From Linnemannia hyalina (Eukaryota; Mortierellomycota; Mortierellomycetes; Mortierellales; Mortierellaceae): a DNA stretch of 64,000 bases. Under the pieces are notes generated by a model that did not search any database, was not told where the DNA came from, and saw nothing but the letters and a program-made list of their open reading frames with translations. The translations under genes were made by a program, and so were the position numbers. How positions within the stretch are numbered: the stretch's first letter is position 1; the number at the start of each line of letters is the position of its first letter. Where the stretch lies: assembly GCA_019671135.1 (NCBI GenBank), contig JAHRHY010000011.1:372001-436000 (forward strand), read 5' to 3'. Positions 12,214 through 24,300 of this stretch are shown here, piece by piece.

Positions 12214-13632
12214 ATGCCCGCCGAACACGAAACAACTACCACTACTCCCCACAAGACCGTGGCTCCTACAAAGACCACTGGATCTGTTCGCACTACAACC
12301 ACCGGAGCTCGCACAACAACAACCACCCGTGCAAACTCACGGTCCATCACAGCATCCATCACCGGCTCGACCACAACCCGCACGCCAACACCCACTATCT
12401 CTCCCGTCCCTGAGGCTGGAGGCTTGTCTGGCGCGGCTATCGGTGGCATGGCTGCCGGCGGTGCTGCCATTGTCGCAATCATCGGACTCTTGTGTTACAA
12501 ACGACGTAAAAGAGCTGCTGTGGGCGATTCTACCACCGCTGCTGCTGCTAAGAAGAAGGATGCCGAGGCAATGGCCGAGTTGGGTGGTGCATACACGGGA
12601 CCCAGTAAGGCCATCTCTGGACCTATGGCCCTCGCCCCTCCAGCCGATGGGGATCCTGCCCCCGCCTATCGTCCTGAGGCACAGTTCCGTGAACAGCAGC
12701 AGTTCAGGCCTGGGATGCGCGAAGAATTGCTTGCCCAGCCTGGGTCGGCTCTTCATAACACCATGAGCAAGACCCCTACGTCGCCTGGTGCTCCTCCTCG
12801 TCCTCCAGCTCCTCCTTCCCACCAGAACAACAACCAAGTCAACAACAACAACCAAGGTAACCAGGCCAACCCAGACAACAGCCGTCCTCCTCTCCAGAAG
12901 CAACATTCGCACCCTGGCTCGGATGGATACTACGACGACGTCAACGATTACTACGGCGACGAGTCGATGTCCGTCGTTCCTGATCAGTCCATGGGTGCAC
13001 AGCGCTCCGCCCCACAGCCCCGGAACCTCACTCAGGGCAACCTGACCCCAACTCCCGTCTCTCTTGCTGCCACCGCCGCTGCCGCTGCCGCCACCGGCGG
13101 CATGGGCCCCCATAGCAGCCCCTCCAAGAAGGTCAAGCCCGATAGCCCTCGATCGTCTTACTCTTCTGAAGGCGGCGAGAGCGCCTACCTGACGCTGGAG
13201 CAGGCCCAGCAGGCCCATAACAACAAGATGATGGGCCACAAGGAGAGTATCTCCTCGGTAGATATGCTCTTGGAGCGTTCTTCTCCCAATGCTGTTGGAC
13301 AGTACCAGAACCAGGGTCCGAACAGTCCATATGGTTCCAACGGCATCAGCAATAACAACCTTGCCCCCCCAGCAAGGAGCCCAATGCCACCCATGTCGCC
13401 TGATCCATATGCCGAGAGTGCTTACAGCGATTACCCCGATGACCGGTCCATGACTCCTAACGCGTACCGTCCTCCACCCCCCTCCGGTGGTGGTAGTCCC
13501 TATGGTGGCTACCAACAGCAGCAGCAGCAGCCGTATAATGGCCAGCAACAGCAAGGTGGCAACGGTTATAAACAGCCACCATCGCCTGCGAGGGACTCTG
13601 ATTACAACCAAGGACCCTACGGCCGTTACTAG
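12214..13632 (+). CDS. Mucin-like single-pass membrane protein, Gln/Pro-rich cytoplasmic tail
   Basis: Intronless, 472 residues. The first 65 residues are almost half Thr with Ser and Arg, a likely O-mannosylated stalk, and there is no cleavable signal peptide. One transmembrane segment follows at about 69-94 (GLSGAAIGGMAAGG, AIVAIIGLLCY) and ends in KRRKR, so the N terminus should face out (reverse signal anchor). The tail is disordered, with Asn/Gln runs, Pro-rich patches, acidic Tyr motifs (DGYYDDVNDYYGDE) and a C-terminal Gln/Tyr-rich end. The layout resembles Mid2/Mtl1-type cell-wall stress sensors and other Ser/Thr-rich surface anchors, but I see no Wsc domain or family-specific motif, so sensor function is only a guess. 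AATAAA lies 26 bp past the stop. A 593-residue open frame on the opposite strand is a shadow. Confidence 0.8.
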   Translation: MPAEHETTTTTPHKTVAPTKTTGSVRTTTTGARTTTTTRANSRSITASITGSTTTRTPTPTISPVPEAGGLSGAAIGGMAAGGAAIVAIIGLLCYKRRKRAAVGDSTTAAAAKKKDAEAMAELGGAYTGPSKAISGPMALAPPADGDPAPAYRPEAQFREQQQFRPGMREELLAQPGSALHNTMSKTPTSPGAPPRPPAPPSHQNNNQVNNNNQGNQANPDNSRPPLQKQHSHPGSDGYYDDVNDYYGDESMSVVPDQSMGAQRSAPQPRNLTQGNLTPTPVSLAATAAAAAATGGMGPHSSPSKKVKPDSPRSSYSSEGGESAYLTLEQAQQAHNNKMMGHKESISSVDMLLERSSPNAVGQYQNQGPNSPYGSNGISNNNLAPPARSPMPPMSPDPYAESAYSDYPDDRSMTPNAYRPPPPSGGGSPYGGYQQQQQQPYNGQQQQGGNGYKQPPSPARDSDYNQGPYGRY

Positions 13633-13657
13633 ACGCATTAGATATATAGAACACGTT

Positions 13658-13663
13658 AATAAA
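13658..13663 (+). promoter_or_regulatory. Poly(A) signal AATAAA
   Basis: AATAAA 26 bp after the stop codon of the membrane protein gene. Confidence 0.6.
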
Positions 13664-13793
13664 ATAGAAATAGAAGAACAACAAAAAGGAGAAAAGCCAG
13701 ATGAAATGGTGTGTGTGGGGTGGGACAAATGGATGTGAAGAAGAGCATTGACGCGTGAGCCATACCTTTTTTTTGTATGGGCATCGTGTGTAT

Positions 13794-13816
13794 CGTGCGT
13801 GCGTGCGTGCGTGCGG
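13794..13816 (+). repeat. (CGTG)n microsatellite
   Basis: Five copies of the tetranucleotide CGTG/GTGC in the intergenic region. Confidence 0.8.
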
Positions 13817-14158
13817 GTTGGGGCAAACAAACAAGGGTGGGTGAAGAAGGGTGATGGGTCAACGGGCTCGTTCGTTTCCTGTCGACACTGTCTGCCGCTG
13901 CGGTAAAGGTGCACACACACGGAAGAAGAGAAACAACTTTCTTGACTGCTTGTCTCTTGTTCCTGGCTCTCTTCTTTTTTCTTTTCTTCTCGTCTTGTCT
14001 TCTTTTTGATCAACATCCTCTTTCCTTCCTGTTTCTTTCTCACACGCTGCTCCATTCCCATTCTCCCCTTCACTTCTTCGCTCCCACACCTCGGCCTCTT
14101 TTTTACTTCCTCATTCATTTCATTCCCTCGTGATCACAACAACAAAAGATACCGCAAA

Positions 14159-17100
14159 ATGGGAACAGCAACAAAGCTCGTTGCTCCCGTCGCTGGAGGA
14201 GGAGGAGGACAACAGCACCGTACACTCACGCACCAGTCCAGCAACAGCAACCTCAACCGCAACTCACTCAAAGCCAACGCAAACCAGGTCCGATGGCCTG
14301 TCTCCCTCAACCAGCTCGCTGCCATCTCCCTCGACGATGACTCGGACTTTGACCGCTCTCTGACCGATGGTAAAACTTGCTTTTTCGTTGTTCATTCGAA
14401 CACAGCAAGAAGCAACTTTTTGAAAGTGAGGAATGAATGAGCATGCAAGAAGGGAATGCTGTAGAAACAGAACAAAAGAAGCCAGCTCACCAACACCCTA
14501 CTCTGTATTCCCTTTCAATTGCCTGCATTTCAGTCTCAAAGGACGATATAGGGTCGGTCAGGCTGTTAAGGATGCTGAAGGACAGCGACGACGAGTCTGT
14601 TCCTGTGCGAGAGCTGTCGTCCAGGCTACGAAGGTACAGGGCACATACATATTCATATGGGTATCCAAGGGGATTGTTCACCTCCTTCTCCTTGAGATAT
14701 GCATCCGCTCGGCTTTATCCGTGTGCTTTTTGTTCCCTGTCGAAAGAGAAAAGCTACTTTTGGTATCCATCCCATGCGATGCCAATTGCCAATATGACCC
14801 GTTTGTTTTCTTTTTGAAGTCTCTCCCCACCCCCCCTCCTTCTTTATTTTGCCTCCTGAGGACACCTTTCATTTATTAACTGTCGATATGGAACATCCGT
14901 TGGTGTGGTGTGTCTCGCCATCTCTTGATCTCTTGTTGTATTTTTGGCTTGCCTCTAGACCAAGATCTACATATGGCGCTTTGCAAGCTGGGCAACAAAA
15001 GGGCCAACAACAGGGTGGTACCCCCGTTTCCCGCTCCTCTTCTATGCATAGCCTCTATGGCTCCCAGATGCCAAGGCCACAAAGGCCTCTCTCCGGCAAT
15101 AAGGGTAACCCCAATGGTATCCCTCCAAGCGGTGTCTCGGCTCGACCTGCTGGGCTTCGACATCACCAACCCGATGGGTCACCGTTGCAAGCGAAACGAC
15201 TGAGCAGGACTGGCAACCAACCTGACGACATGGAGCAAATCTTTTCTGAAGCCCAGGCTCTAGCTCAAAGGCTAGGCAACTCTTCATCATCGTCAACAGG
15301 GCCCAGAGCGGCAGGAGGCCTGGCAAGGGCCAACAGCGTTGGTATTCGTGCACCCGGAGTGAAAAACGGATCAGGAATCCCTTCGTCGTCCTCTTCATCC
15401 TCCATCAGCAGAATTGCAGCCGCAAGTTCAGACGGGGCGTCAATGCTTCGTCGACCAACCTCTATCCCTTCGCCAAACTCGCCCTCTTCACCCACCAACG
15501 TAGCAGCACTTCCACCCAAATCATCATCTCGTCTCTCTATCCCTTCCTCCTCAAGTTTGAAACACCGTGCGTCGCTTTCAAGTGCTTCGGCAAGTTCACG
15601 ACAGGAAATCAAGCAGGCTAACAGCGCTCTTTCACGTGAACAGGGCACACACTCGCCTACAAGAATCCCAGGATCTCCCAACGCGATTCAGCAAACCACT
15701 GCAGCTCGAAAATTGGCCAGCCTTCAGCAATCTCCCTTGGCAGCACGACCCAACAATAATTTTCGACAGAATGCGACCGACAGTCAGATTTCTACAGCAC
15801 TGCTCCCGACCCCACCTATATCAATTTTCAATGAATCTGGAATGGCGGTGAAGGAGATGGAAGAGGAACTGGAGCGGTGGAAGATGGAGGTCAGGGAACT
15901 GAGACAGGAACGCGTGGCGACGGATGGATGGCGCAAGCAGATTTCGGATTTGGAGAGAGATCTCGAGACTGCGCTTGATTCGTTGCAGTCTGCGGAAGCA
16001 AAGGTCATTGAACTCAGGAGCGAGCAACAGTCGGCGTCAACTGGCATGAAGGATCACGAAGATGCTCAGGAGAAACTGGCCGCGCACGAAGCAACAGTGG
16101 AACAATTGAAGGCGGATCTTGAGCTTGTCCGTGGTGAAAAGGAGAAGGCATTGGAGGACGCCACAGCTAACCAGAAGGAGCAACTAGCCCAACTTGAGTC
16201 TCGTAACCAAGGTAACTTTACGCAGTTGACTAGGGTGGCCTTTTGCAGGCTTAATGAATGGCTACTAATCGACAAATGTGTTACTTCGTCGCCAATAGAA
16301 CTCGAACAAAAATTGACTCAGGCCCAACAAGAGATTGAACAATTGGAGCTCCAGGCCGCACCCCCAGAGGTTCAGGAAGTGCAGCAGTCATTGTTCTCTG
16401 CAACTCAGGATCTTGAAGAATCGAAACTTTTGGTCGAGAAGCTCAAGGCTGAGCTAGCTGAGGAGAAGGTCAAGATTGCACGGGAGCAGGAAGATGCAGG
16501 ACAACTTCTCCTCAAGCTGAGTCAACTCCAAGATACCATTGCGTAAGGTTATTTTTTTTTGTTCATTCTTCTTTTCATCCGTCTCCTTTTCAAACATGTG
16601 GATGACGATAAACAGGTACTAACCCAACACAATTCTTTTGCATGTCTTTTTGCGATAGGAACCAATTGAGGGAGAATAACTCTTTGAGGGAAGTTGTCAA
16701 GGATCACGAAAAGTGCACCGAGAATGCGGAGACGGTCGAGTACCAGCACAAGAAAGAGATCGCGCAATTGCAGGTGAGTAACTTGACGCCATTGACACTG
16801 AGATTAATTTGTCGTCAATTTTTTGCAGCATGACAGCGTTTGAAACTAATGATATCGTGTGTCGCAAATTTTCATTTGTGCCGTAATAGAAAGAGCTCGC
16901 AGGTCAGCACAAGGTGTTCGCGCAGGAAAAAGAGCAGAAAACGATGTTGTAAGTCGAACCGAACGCCATTTTTTTTAATATATGCATGCAATGTTACAAT
17001 CTGGTGAAACCAACCCACTAAACTTCATAACATTGGCTAACATTGTTTTGTAGAGAGATGGCGGTACAGGAACATCAGTACCAGACACACCAGCTCCAAC

Positions 17101-18051
17101 AACAGCTTCAACTACACCAAACTCAACTCCATCAACAACAGACTGAGATTGTCAACCTTCGTGCCAGTCTAGAGGTCGAACAGAGGCAATCGACGTTGTG
17201 GCAGCAGCGATACCAGGAGGAGCAGCGGTTGAACTATGCTACTTCATTTGGTAGACGTGTGTCGCATGACCAAAACGGTGATATCAACGGATCTTTCACT
17301 ATGGGCGATTCTTCCGCAGCGCCGTCGTCGGCGATAGGCGTGCCAACAGGAATTCCAGGCTCTGGACTGGGACTCATGAGTATGGGTCTGAACTTGAACA
17401 TGGGTATGGCGATGGGTGGTGGACTAGGGTCTGATAACAATCTGTCTTCGTCGCCTCTGACATCGACTCCACCGACCATGGCTGGAGGACCGTTGAGCGG
17501 ACAAGGACCCAAGATGTCGATGTTGTCGAACCAGCTCAACGCATCTGGGTTACCACCCAGTGGACAACTACCACCTGTGGGTGGAATGGCCTCGGCCCCT
17601 AGTGGTGAGGTTGAGGTCAAACCCGGGATGGTTCATCGTGTCAGTTCGGGATCTGTCAATGGTATCAATAATCGCCATTCGATGCATGGTGATATGTTCT
17701 TTGGATCTATTTCTTCTGCAACAGCGGCCCCCGCTTCTGGTCCATTCCAGGTAACACACACACACCCCTATTCAGCCCTACCAAGTATTATTATTTTTTT
17801 GTACGATACAATGTTGGACAATACCATTGACACTTTTCTTTGATGCTTCTAATTAGACGGTGGATGAGTTGACGGAGCAGTTGCACGGACTGATGAAAGA
17901 AAAGGAAAAACTTCAGGCGGACTTGAGCAAGATTCCGATTTCTGGAGGTGGGCCGATGATGCGCCGCAAGGCCGAGATGTTGGAGGAGCAGATGGACGAG
18001 ACTGAACGGATGATGAGTAAGATCCGATACAGCATTCGTATGCGCTCATAA
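14159..18051 (+). CDS. Large Ser-rich coiled-coil protein
   Basis: Not assigned to a named family. Exons: 14159-14369, 14534-14633, 14959-16211, 16299-16542, 16659-16773, 16890-16948, 17054-17750, 17857-18051, giving 957 residues. Residues about 1-105 include a short acidic motif (SLDDDSDFDRSL); 105-330 are Ser/Pro/Arg-rich and disordered, with many SP sites; about 395-620 form a long coiled coil (EMEEELERWKMEVRELRQE onward), continuing through exons 5-7 with a Gln/His-rich heptad stretch. A Gly/Met/Ser linker follows, then a C-terminal helical block with EQLHGLMKEKEKLQADLSKI, a GGG turn and RRKAEMLEEQMDETERMM. That terminal block looks conserved and recalls the ends of some cytoskeletal or centrosomal coiled-coil proteins; this is an impression, not a match. 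No CAP-Gly, kinesin or GRIP domain is seen. AATAAA at 18145. It converges on the GPCR gene. Confidence 0.8.
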
Positions 18052-18144
18052 TTGTGTTTCTATTCGTTTTGTTTGTTATTTGTTATGTGACATACGCCCT
18101 TTTCCAAATACCCGATGTACTTTTTTTTTTTTTCCTTCTCAGTG

Positions 18145-18150
18145 AATAAA
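18145..18150 (+). promoter_or_regulatory. Poly(A) signal AATAAA
   Basis: AATAAA 94 bp after the stop of the coiled-coil gene, following a T-rich run. Confidence 0.6.
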
Positions 18151-18312
18151 TAGTGTTTTATTTTACAGGCTTCTCATAATTGGTTGTTTTGTGTGCATGT
18201 CTAGAGTGGGACGTGCACGGCATTGGTGTACTCGGTCTGTGGCTGTTACTATGGCTGTTGTTGTTGTTGACCCTGCGACCTGGGAGAGAAGGTATGTGAT
18301 GATGCTCGAACA

Positions 18313-21300
18313 TCAGGCGTCAGTGGCGCGAGTAGGGTTTTTTAGCGGAAGTGTGTTCAGCTCAGAGGCGATGATAGCCTCAGTGCTGCCATGGCTGTCG
18401 AAAGATTCTATCGCCGGTTGAGGGATGTGCGTGATTGCGGGCGAGAGGAATTGGAACCGCCCCAGCGGTGGTGCGTCTTCTCCTGCGTCTGCTGCTGCTG
18501 TCATCCCATTTCCTTCACTTACTGCTGGAGCTGGAGGAACATCATCCCGGGGATGGGAATTCTCTTGCTCGTGTTCTGGGCTCTGATAATCGTCATCTCC
18601 AGGTTCGGGCGGCGGCGGGGAGTAGATGATGGCTGGGTTCGTGAGGGGTGTTGAGGTCTGTTGTTGCCAGGGGAACTCTTCTTGGTCGGGTCTCGTCGTC
18701 GTCATCGTCAAGTCTGAGGACGAGACTGCAGGAACTCCTGGAGATAATCTGGAGAACCTTGTTCCGCCTAGAGGGGGTCTGTTGAGGTTTCCTGGAGGAC
18801 CTCCGGTTGGAGTTAGGGTCTTGGATGTTGGAAATGTGGATGCTGGTGCTGAGGATGAGGTTGTGGTGGTGAATACAAAGTGGCTGGGTGCGGAGGTTGT
18901 GTGGGCTGATGCCGCGCTTGCACAACTCCCACCACTCCCCGTTGACCGGTTATCATCCGCACCTCCACCACCACCTCCTCCTCCTCCTCCTCCTCCTCCT
19001 CCTCCTCCTGGCATTAATCCGTAGCCACCGTCGGAGCCACCACTTGCAAGACCATTCCGCTTCAAGTTCTCGGCCTCCATTTTGACCAACTCGACAGACG
19101 TCATATGCCACTGCGGGCTCTCGGGCGACGACCCCGCCGCCATGGCACGATGATGGTTATTCACCAAATACTCGAAATCCAACTCCAACTCCAGATCCAA
19201 ATCCAAATCCAACTTGTCGTCAGCTTCGTTGAAACTGGTTCCGGTCCCTACAGAGCCTACAGTTCCGCCTGACCGCCGTCTCCGCTGCTCCATCAAGATC
19301 CTTCTCCGTCGCGCGTGGGCTATGGCCGCGGCAGAGGCGGCGGAGGAGGAGGATTTGGAGTTGTTGTTGAGGTGGGCGTCGTAGTTGTACTGGAGGGTGT
19401 TGAAGTGTCTGTAGCCGCGGTGCTCATGCCCCGGGAAAGGGTCTTCGTAGACGGCGTGTTGGCCGTGGTCGTAAGAAACGTTCGTCTCTGCCAGGATGTC
19501 GCGGATATTCGTCTCTTCTGACGACCGGTGATCTGCTCCAGAGACTTCTGGGGTGGTGGCAGTGGAAGAGGATGGAGAGGATGGGGTGGGGAGAAAGGAT
19601 TCGGAGAGGCGATGGCGGGAAGGGGTGACGGGCGGGACGCTAAGAGGACCTTGTTGTTGATCTCCCCCCAGGCGTGAGGAAGTTTGAGGAATAACCCCGA
19701 ACCGTTTCTGGCCGACTGAGGATATGGGTGCCATTGATAATGAACTGGGTATGTTCCGGAACCGGTGGCCTAGCGAGTTTGGACGTGGAGACCCAGACTC
19801 TGGAGGCCCCAAGAACGAGCCATCGTTTGCACTGAGACGCGGACTGTTCGTTGCTGACGGTGGCTGCTGCTGCTGTTGTTGTTGTTTGAGGAGCCCACGG
19901 AAGAGTGGAGGGACATAGCGGGTAGTAGCGCGCACCTCTTGATTAATCCTCGCAGCCTGTTCACGGATCTGCTTCCGTTCCGTGCCCTGAGAAGTGCTGG
20001 TGACATAGCTGGTCTCTGTCGTGTCGCTATCGAACCGCATTGGGTCATGCCTATTTAGAGGGTTGTTGCCAGACAAGTAGGAGGACTTCGTAACGGTCGG
20101 TTCGGGCTGATGTAACAGGTGCTGGTGACCGAGATGTGACCCTGCTCCCAAAGAAGTCGAAGTCATGATGGTGGGCACGGTTTGTAAAGGGTGGAAGGAC
20201 GACGACCGCTGCTGCATCATCTGTTGCATCATTTGTTGAGCAGGCCGGCGAGGCGGGCGTTGTGCAAACTCATACTTGTCTTCCGGACTACTCTCATTCG
20301 CCTCGCCTCCACCGCCCCTTGCCCCAGAACCGTCTCCAGAGCTCGAACTACCCCTCTTCATACCATTCCCGCCCCCAGATTTCTTCCCACTAGTATCCCC
20401 CAATCTCTCCTTCATCGTGAAGGGGCGAGAAATCCAATTCTCATCCTTGATCTGCTGTCCTATCTCAATCCACCGGTCCATTGTATCCTGGTCAGGCAAC
20501 TGAACCCTCCAGACCTCGTTATGAATCGAAATGACTCGGATGATATGTTCACTAATAATCCCCGGTTCGATTCCTTTGGTCGCCGGTTGGGTATCATCCA
20601 CCTCAGTACTCCTTCCTTCCCCTCCTCCTCCAGCACCCATCCCATTGTTGGAGGGGTCGACAGGGTTGCGGGCAGGGAAGCCAAGGTACTGGGACATGCG
20701 GCGGACGCCGCTGTTGAACCCTGAGATAGACCCAATTCGACGACGGAAGGCGCCACTAGATCCGCCTTCCTCCACATCCCCTACTACTCCGGATCTTGGT
20801 CCAGATCCAGATCCGGCGCTGGCGGCGCCTCCTGTTGCGCCTGGTGCAATCGTGACCCTGTTCGTATTCGTCACCGCACCAGCTCCGGATCCAGTACCTA
20901 TGGCCGCAACTCCAACCCCGCTACCCACAGAATCGACCATCGTCGTGTTGCCGCTGCCACTGCCGCCGGTACCACCTTCAGCAAGGATATTACGCAAAGG
21001 AGACATCGTCCCACCTGCCGACGTCGCCGTTGGCTGAACAGGAGCACTCGAGGACGGAGGCGACTTCAAGAACCCATCATTCAGGGGCATCAACACAGTA
21101 TCTTCCAACATCTGGTACGACAGTTCCGGAGCCGTCAGACCTGTCGATTGCGGTCGAGGCTCCTGGTTCGTACCGCTGTTGCTGTTGTGGCTGTTGCTGG
21201 TGTTAGGGTTCAAGGAGAGTGGGGAGGTCAAGATGTTGGGATGGACTTGGTTCGACGACAGGACCGGCTTAATATGTGCCTGTTCCCTTCCTGTCGCCAC

Positions 21301-24300
21301 ATCTGCGCCTGGTAGAGCTGGAGGATGCGCTAACGGCGAGAGCGTAGACCTCCCTCCCTGCTGTTGCTGTTGCTGCTGCTGTGGGGAGAGATGGAGGGAC
21401 TTAATAGGCGGCAGCTGTGCTCCTCCATTCAAGGGTGAAGGGGCCATGAGCCCTTCGGTGGGGTAGATTGTTGTGTCGATGTGCTGAGCCTCCTCTGTAG
21501 TTGTCCAGTAGTCTGATGTCGAGTATCCCTTCTCTATCGTGTGGACGATCAAACTCTCTGATTTCTCTGTCTCCAACTTTTTTACGCGCCAATAAAATGG
21601 TAAAAAAGACAAGAGTTAGTACGACGCCCATCTAGAAAAAAAAATGTTTCTTGTAAAAAAAAAAAAAATCCAAAGGTGTAACAATGCAGACTTACGTCGA
21701 CCATGACGAAAAGCTTGGAGTAGGGCACAAAGATGATCTTGGACATGCGCCATTGTGCCAGGAACCGCATCACGTACCACCGCTGTCTCTGTACTGGCGC
21801 CGTCACCGTGTACGAGTCCGTCTATGTGTTTGGAAGTCGAGAGTGTGAGGGAGAGAAAAAAAATATTAGATCAATATTTTCCATTCAGTCTCATGTGTCC
21901 AACGCAAAAAACAAAGGCAGAAAAGAAAAAAGAAAAACTTACGCGTCGCTCCTTGAGAGAATGTCTGCTGGACTGAAGGCCATAAGGTCCAGTATTAATA
22001 TTAGCGTAGTTAGTCTGGAGCGGGTACAGCTTCGGACTCCGGTTCCCAGTTCTCAGCCGATGAATCATCCCCAGCGCATCATACTCGACCACGCTACTTC
22101 TCCTCGAGTACGGGTCGTCCCCAACTGACGCTGCTGCACTCGTGCCCAGAAAGTCGTACATCAACAGATCCTGTCCCCATCTTCCACCGCCTCCACTGAC
22201 GGCGGATAACAGCCCATCGTTCGACCGCCCATTGGTGTTGGAGGAAACCATGGGGGCGTCATGGAGATCGGCAGGTTGGGTGGCGTCCCGATTGTTATTT
22301 CGGATATCTGCGGTTAGGTCCCGGACAAAGGTGTCGTACCCCTTTGCAGGTGGGATGACTCCGCCTCCACCGGCAACTGCCGCCGCTGTTGCTTTGTCGG
22401 AGGCAATGGTAGCACCTCCTCCATTGACACCTGTGGAACGACCTGAAGCCCGGTGTGCATCAGATAGTCTGATGTCGTCAATCACACCCTCCTGATCACT
22501 ACCACCAGCACCTGCTTTTCTGCCGCCACGGTTGATAAGTGTCGACGAAGGCTCATACATGGTGGGTCCATGAACAGGAAAAACCATCGGTAACGCAACG
22601 CCATCATTATTGAGCTGCCCAAACGGATACGACGAGACCAAATCCGAGATATTGTGGCCCTGTTGCTGCTGCATATCCGCCGATGAAGTCAAATCTTGCG
22701 CAGATCCTCCTCCTCCTCCACCATCACCATCTCTAACTCCCAACAAAGCAGCCACGGATCCAAACCGCCTCTCCACAAACCTAGTGCCCCCACCATCATC
22801 CCCACCTCCATCCAACAAAGTCGTCGCACTCAACCTCGCCCCGGCAGTACCTCCAAGAGTAGCAGAGACACCTCCAAGGATACTATCCATCCTATCATCA
22901 TCCCGTCCAGCTGCAACGTGGAGCCCGCGCCGGTGGAGGAAGAGGTTCCGGAGCTTTGGGTAGAAGAGGATGATGTACTCGATCAGACTTGCGAGGAAGA
23001 CGGAGACGAGTGTGACGTGGTACGTTACTTTGTAGAGCGATACCGGGAACGACTGGACGATGACGATTATTATCACAAAGAACGACACCAAACTTGAAAA
23101 TAAAAGTGTAGAAGTGTATGGTTAGCAAAACAAACATTCATCGTCGTCTTAACGGATTGTCTACAAGTCGCCATTCCGACGGGATAGGACTTACTATATG
23201 GTGATGGCGATAGACCGAGCCTCGTTCCAGAGCCGCGTGACATTCCGGGTCTTGAAAGCCAAGTAGATCCCAAAGATGTTGATGATAATAGGCATGGCTC
23301 CCACAATAATGTCCCAGAAACTCGATGCGTCCGGGGACGCGCAGATGACCCAGTACTCGTTCTCGTTCGTCCGGATCACTGTGGGCGTCAGGTACTTGTA
23401 GAAGCATCTGATCAGACATGGGATCTACGAGATTTGTTTGAATGGGGGGAGCGTGAGAAGAAAAGTCGGTAAACGTACGCGACACGAACATCATGCAATC
23501 CCATCTGCAAAAGATATCGAGCAAAAACGTAAATGAATAAAAACGAAAACGAAAAAGAAAGACGTACGAGGGTGATGACAACGGGGATGGTGACGACGCG
23601 GAGAAGGTAGCGGTTCGAGACGGCATGGTTAATAACGCTGACGCTGTTAAAGATCCGGTAGATCCGATAGTTCTTGACCACCAGCGCCGAAAGGTTGATC
23701 GACAAGCCCGCAACGATAAGCAACAGGCCCATCCGACAGGTTGCTTCTGATGGTTGGTCTACTCGAAGGTAAATCCATGACAGTGTTACTGCCAGCCCGA
23801 ACAGCTCGAGGATGCAGAACAGCGGACTAGGGGATGATAGATGAATGAATGTGAAAGAAAGTGAAGAGTGAGTCAGGGGCTCGTTGGTTGAGAACTGTGA
23901 CAGTCAGCATGAAATGAGAAAGAAAATGACAAGGCGATACCTTGCAGACTTGATGACGATGTTTTCGCGAAAGACAACGACGATAATGGCCGTGATGATG
24001 ATCGCCAGCATCAAGAGAGTCGTCAGAAGGACAATCGTGATCCCAAACAGAGAACTAATCGACGGACTCAAGTCTATACATTCGTACCATTTGAAGACGC
24101 GCGTTAATATCGAAAGAGGGGTGGGCGTGCCCTGTGCGCGCCTTTCTTTTTTGCGGAGGACAGACCCCAAATGGATCATGGCAAAGTAATCGACTTACCA
24201 TCCCAGCTCGGTACATCGAATGGAGGCGAAGTGGACCCGCCATTGAAGACAACGTCGTTGAAAATGTCCAACTTGTCGTCTAGGGCTCTACCATTCGGCA

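Larger units (their letters stand above)
13633..14158. other. Intergenic region with (GTGC)n microsatellite
   Basis: 3' UTR of the membrane protein gene and a pyrimidine-rich 5' leader (about 13930-14130) for the coiled-coil gene. No coding region seen. Confidence 0.6.

Noticed and set aside
12337..14118. 593-residue open frame on the minus strand, antisense to the membrane protein gene
   Set aside because: It is the codon-bias shadow of a repetitive, C-ending coding region; composition is Val/Arg/Gly-rich without any domain, and the plus-strand protein has a clear transmembrane layout.
14534..14960. A CAP-Gly domain in the early part of the coiled-coil gene
   Set aside because: Considered because Ser-rich plus coiled-coil proteins of this size often carry one, but no frame shows the Gly-rich GKNDG signature; the clean splice solution gives only a short acidic linker.
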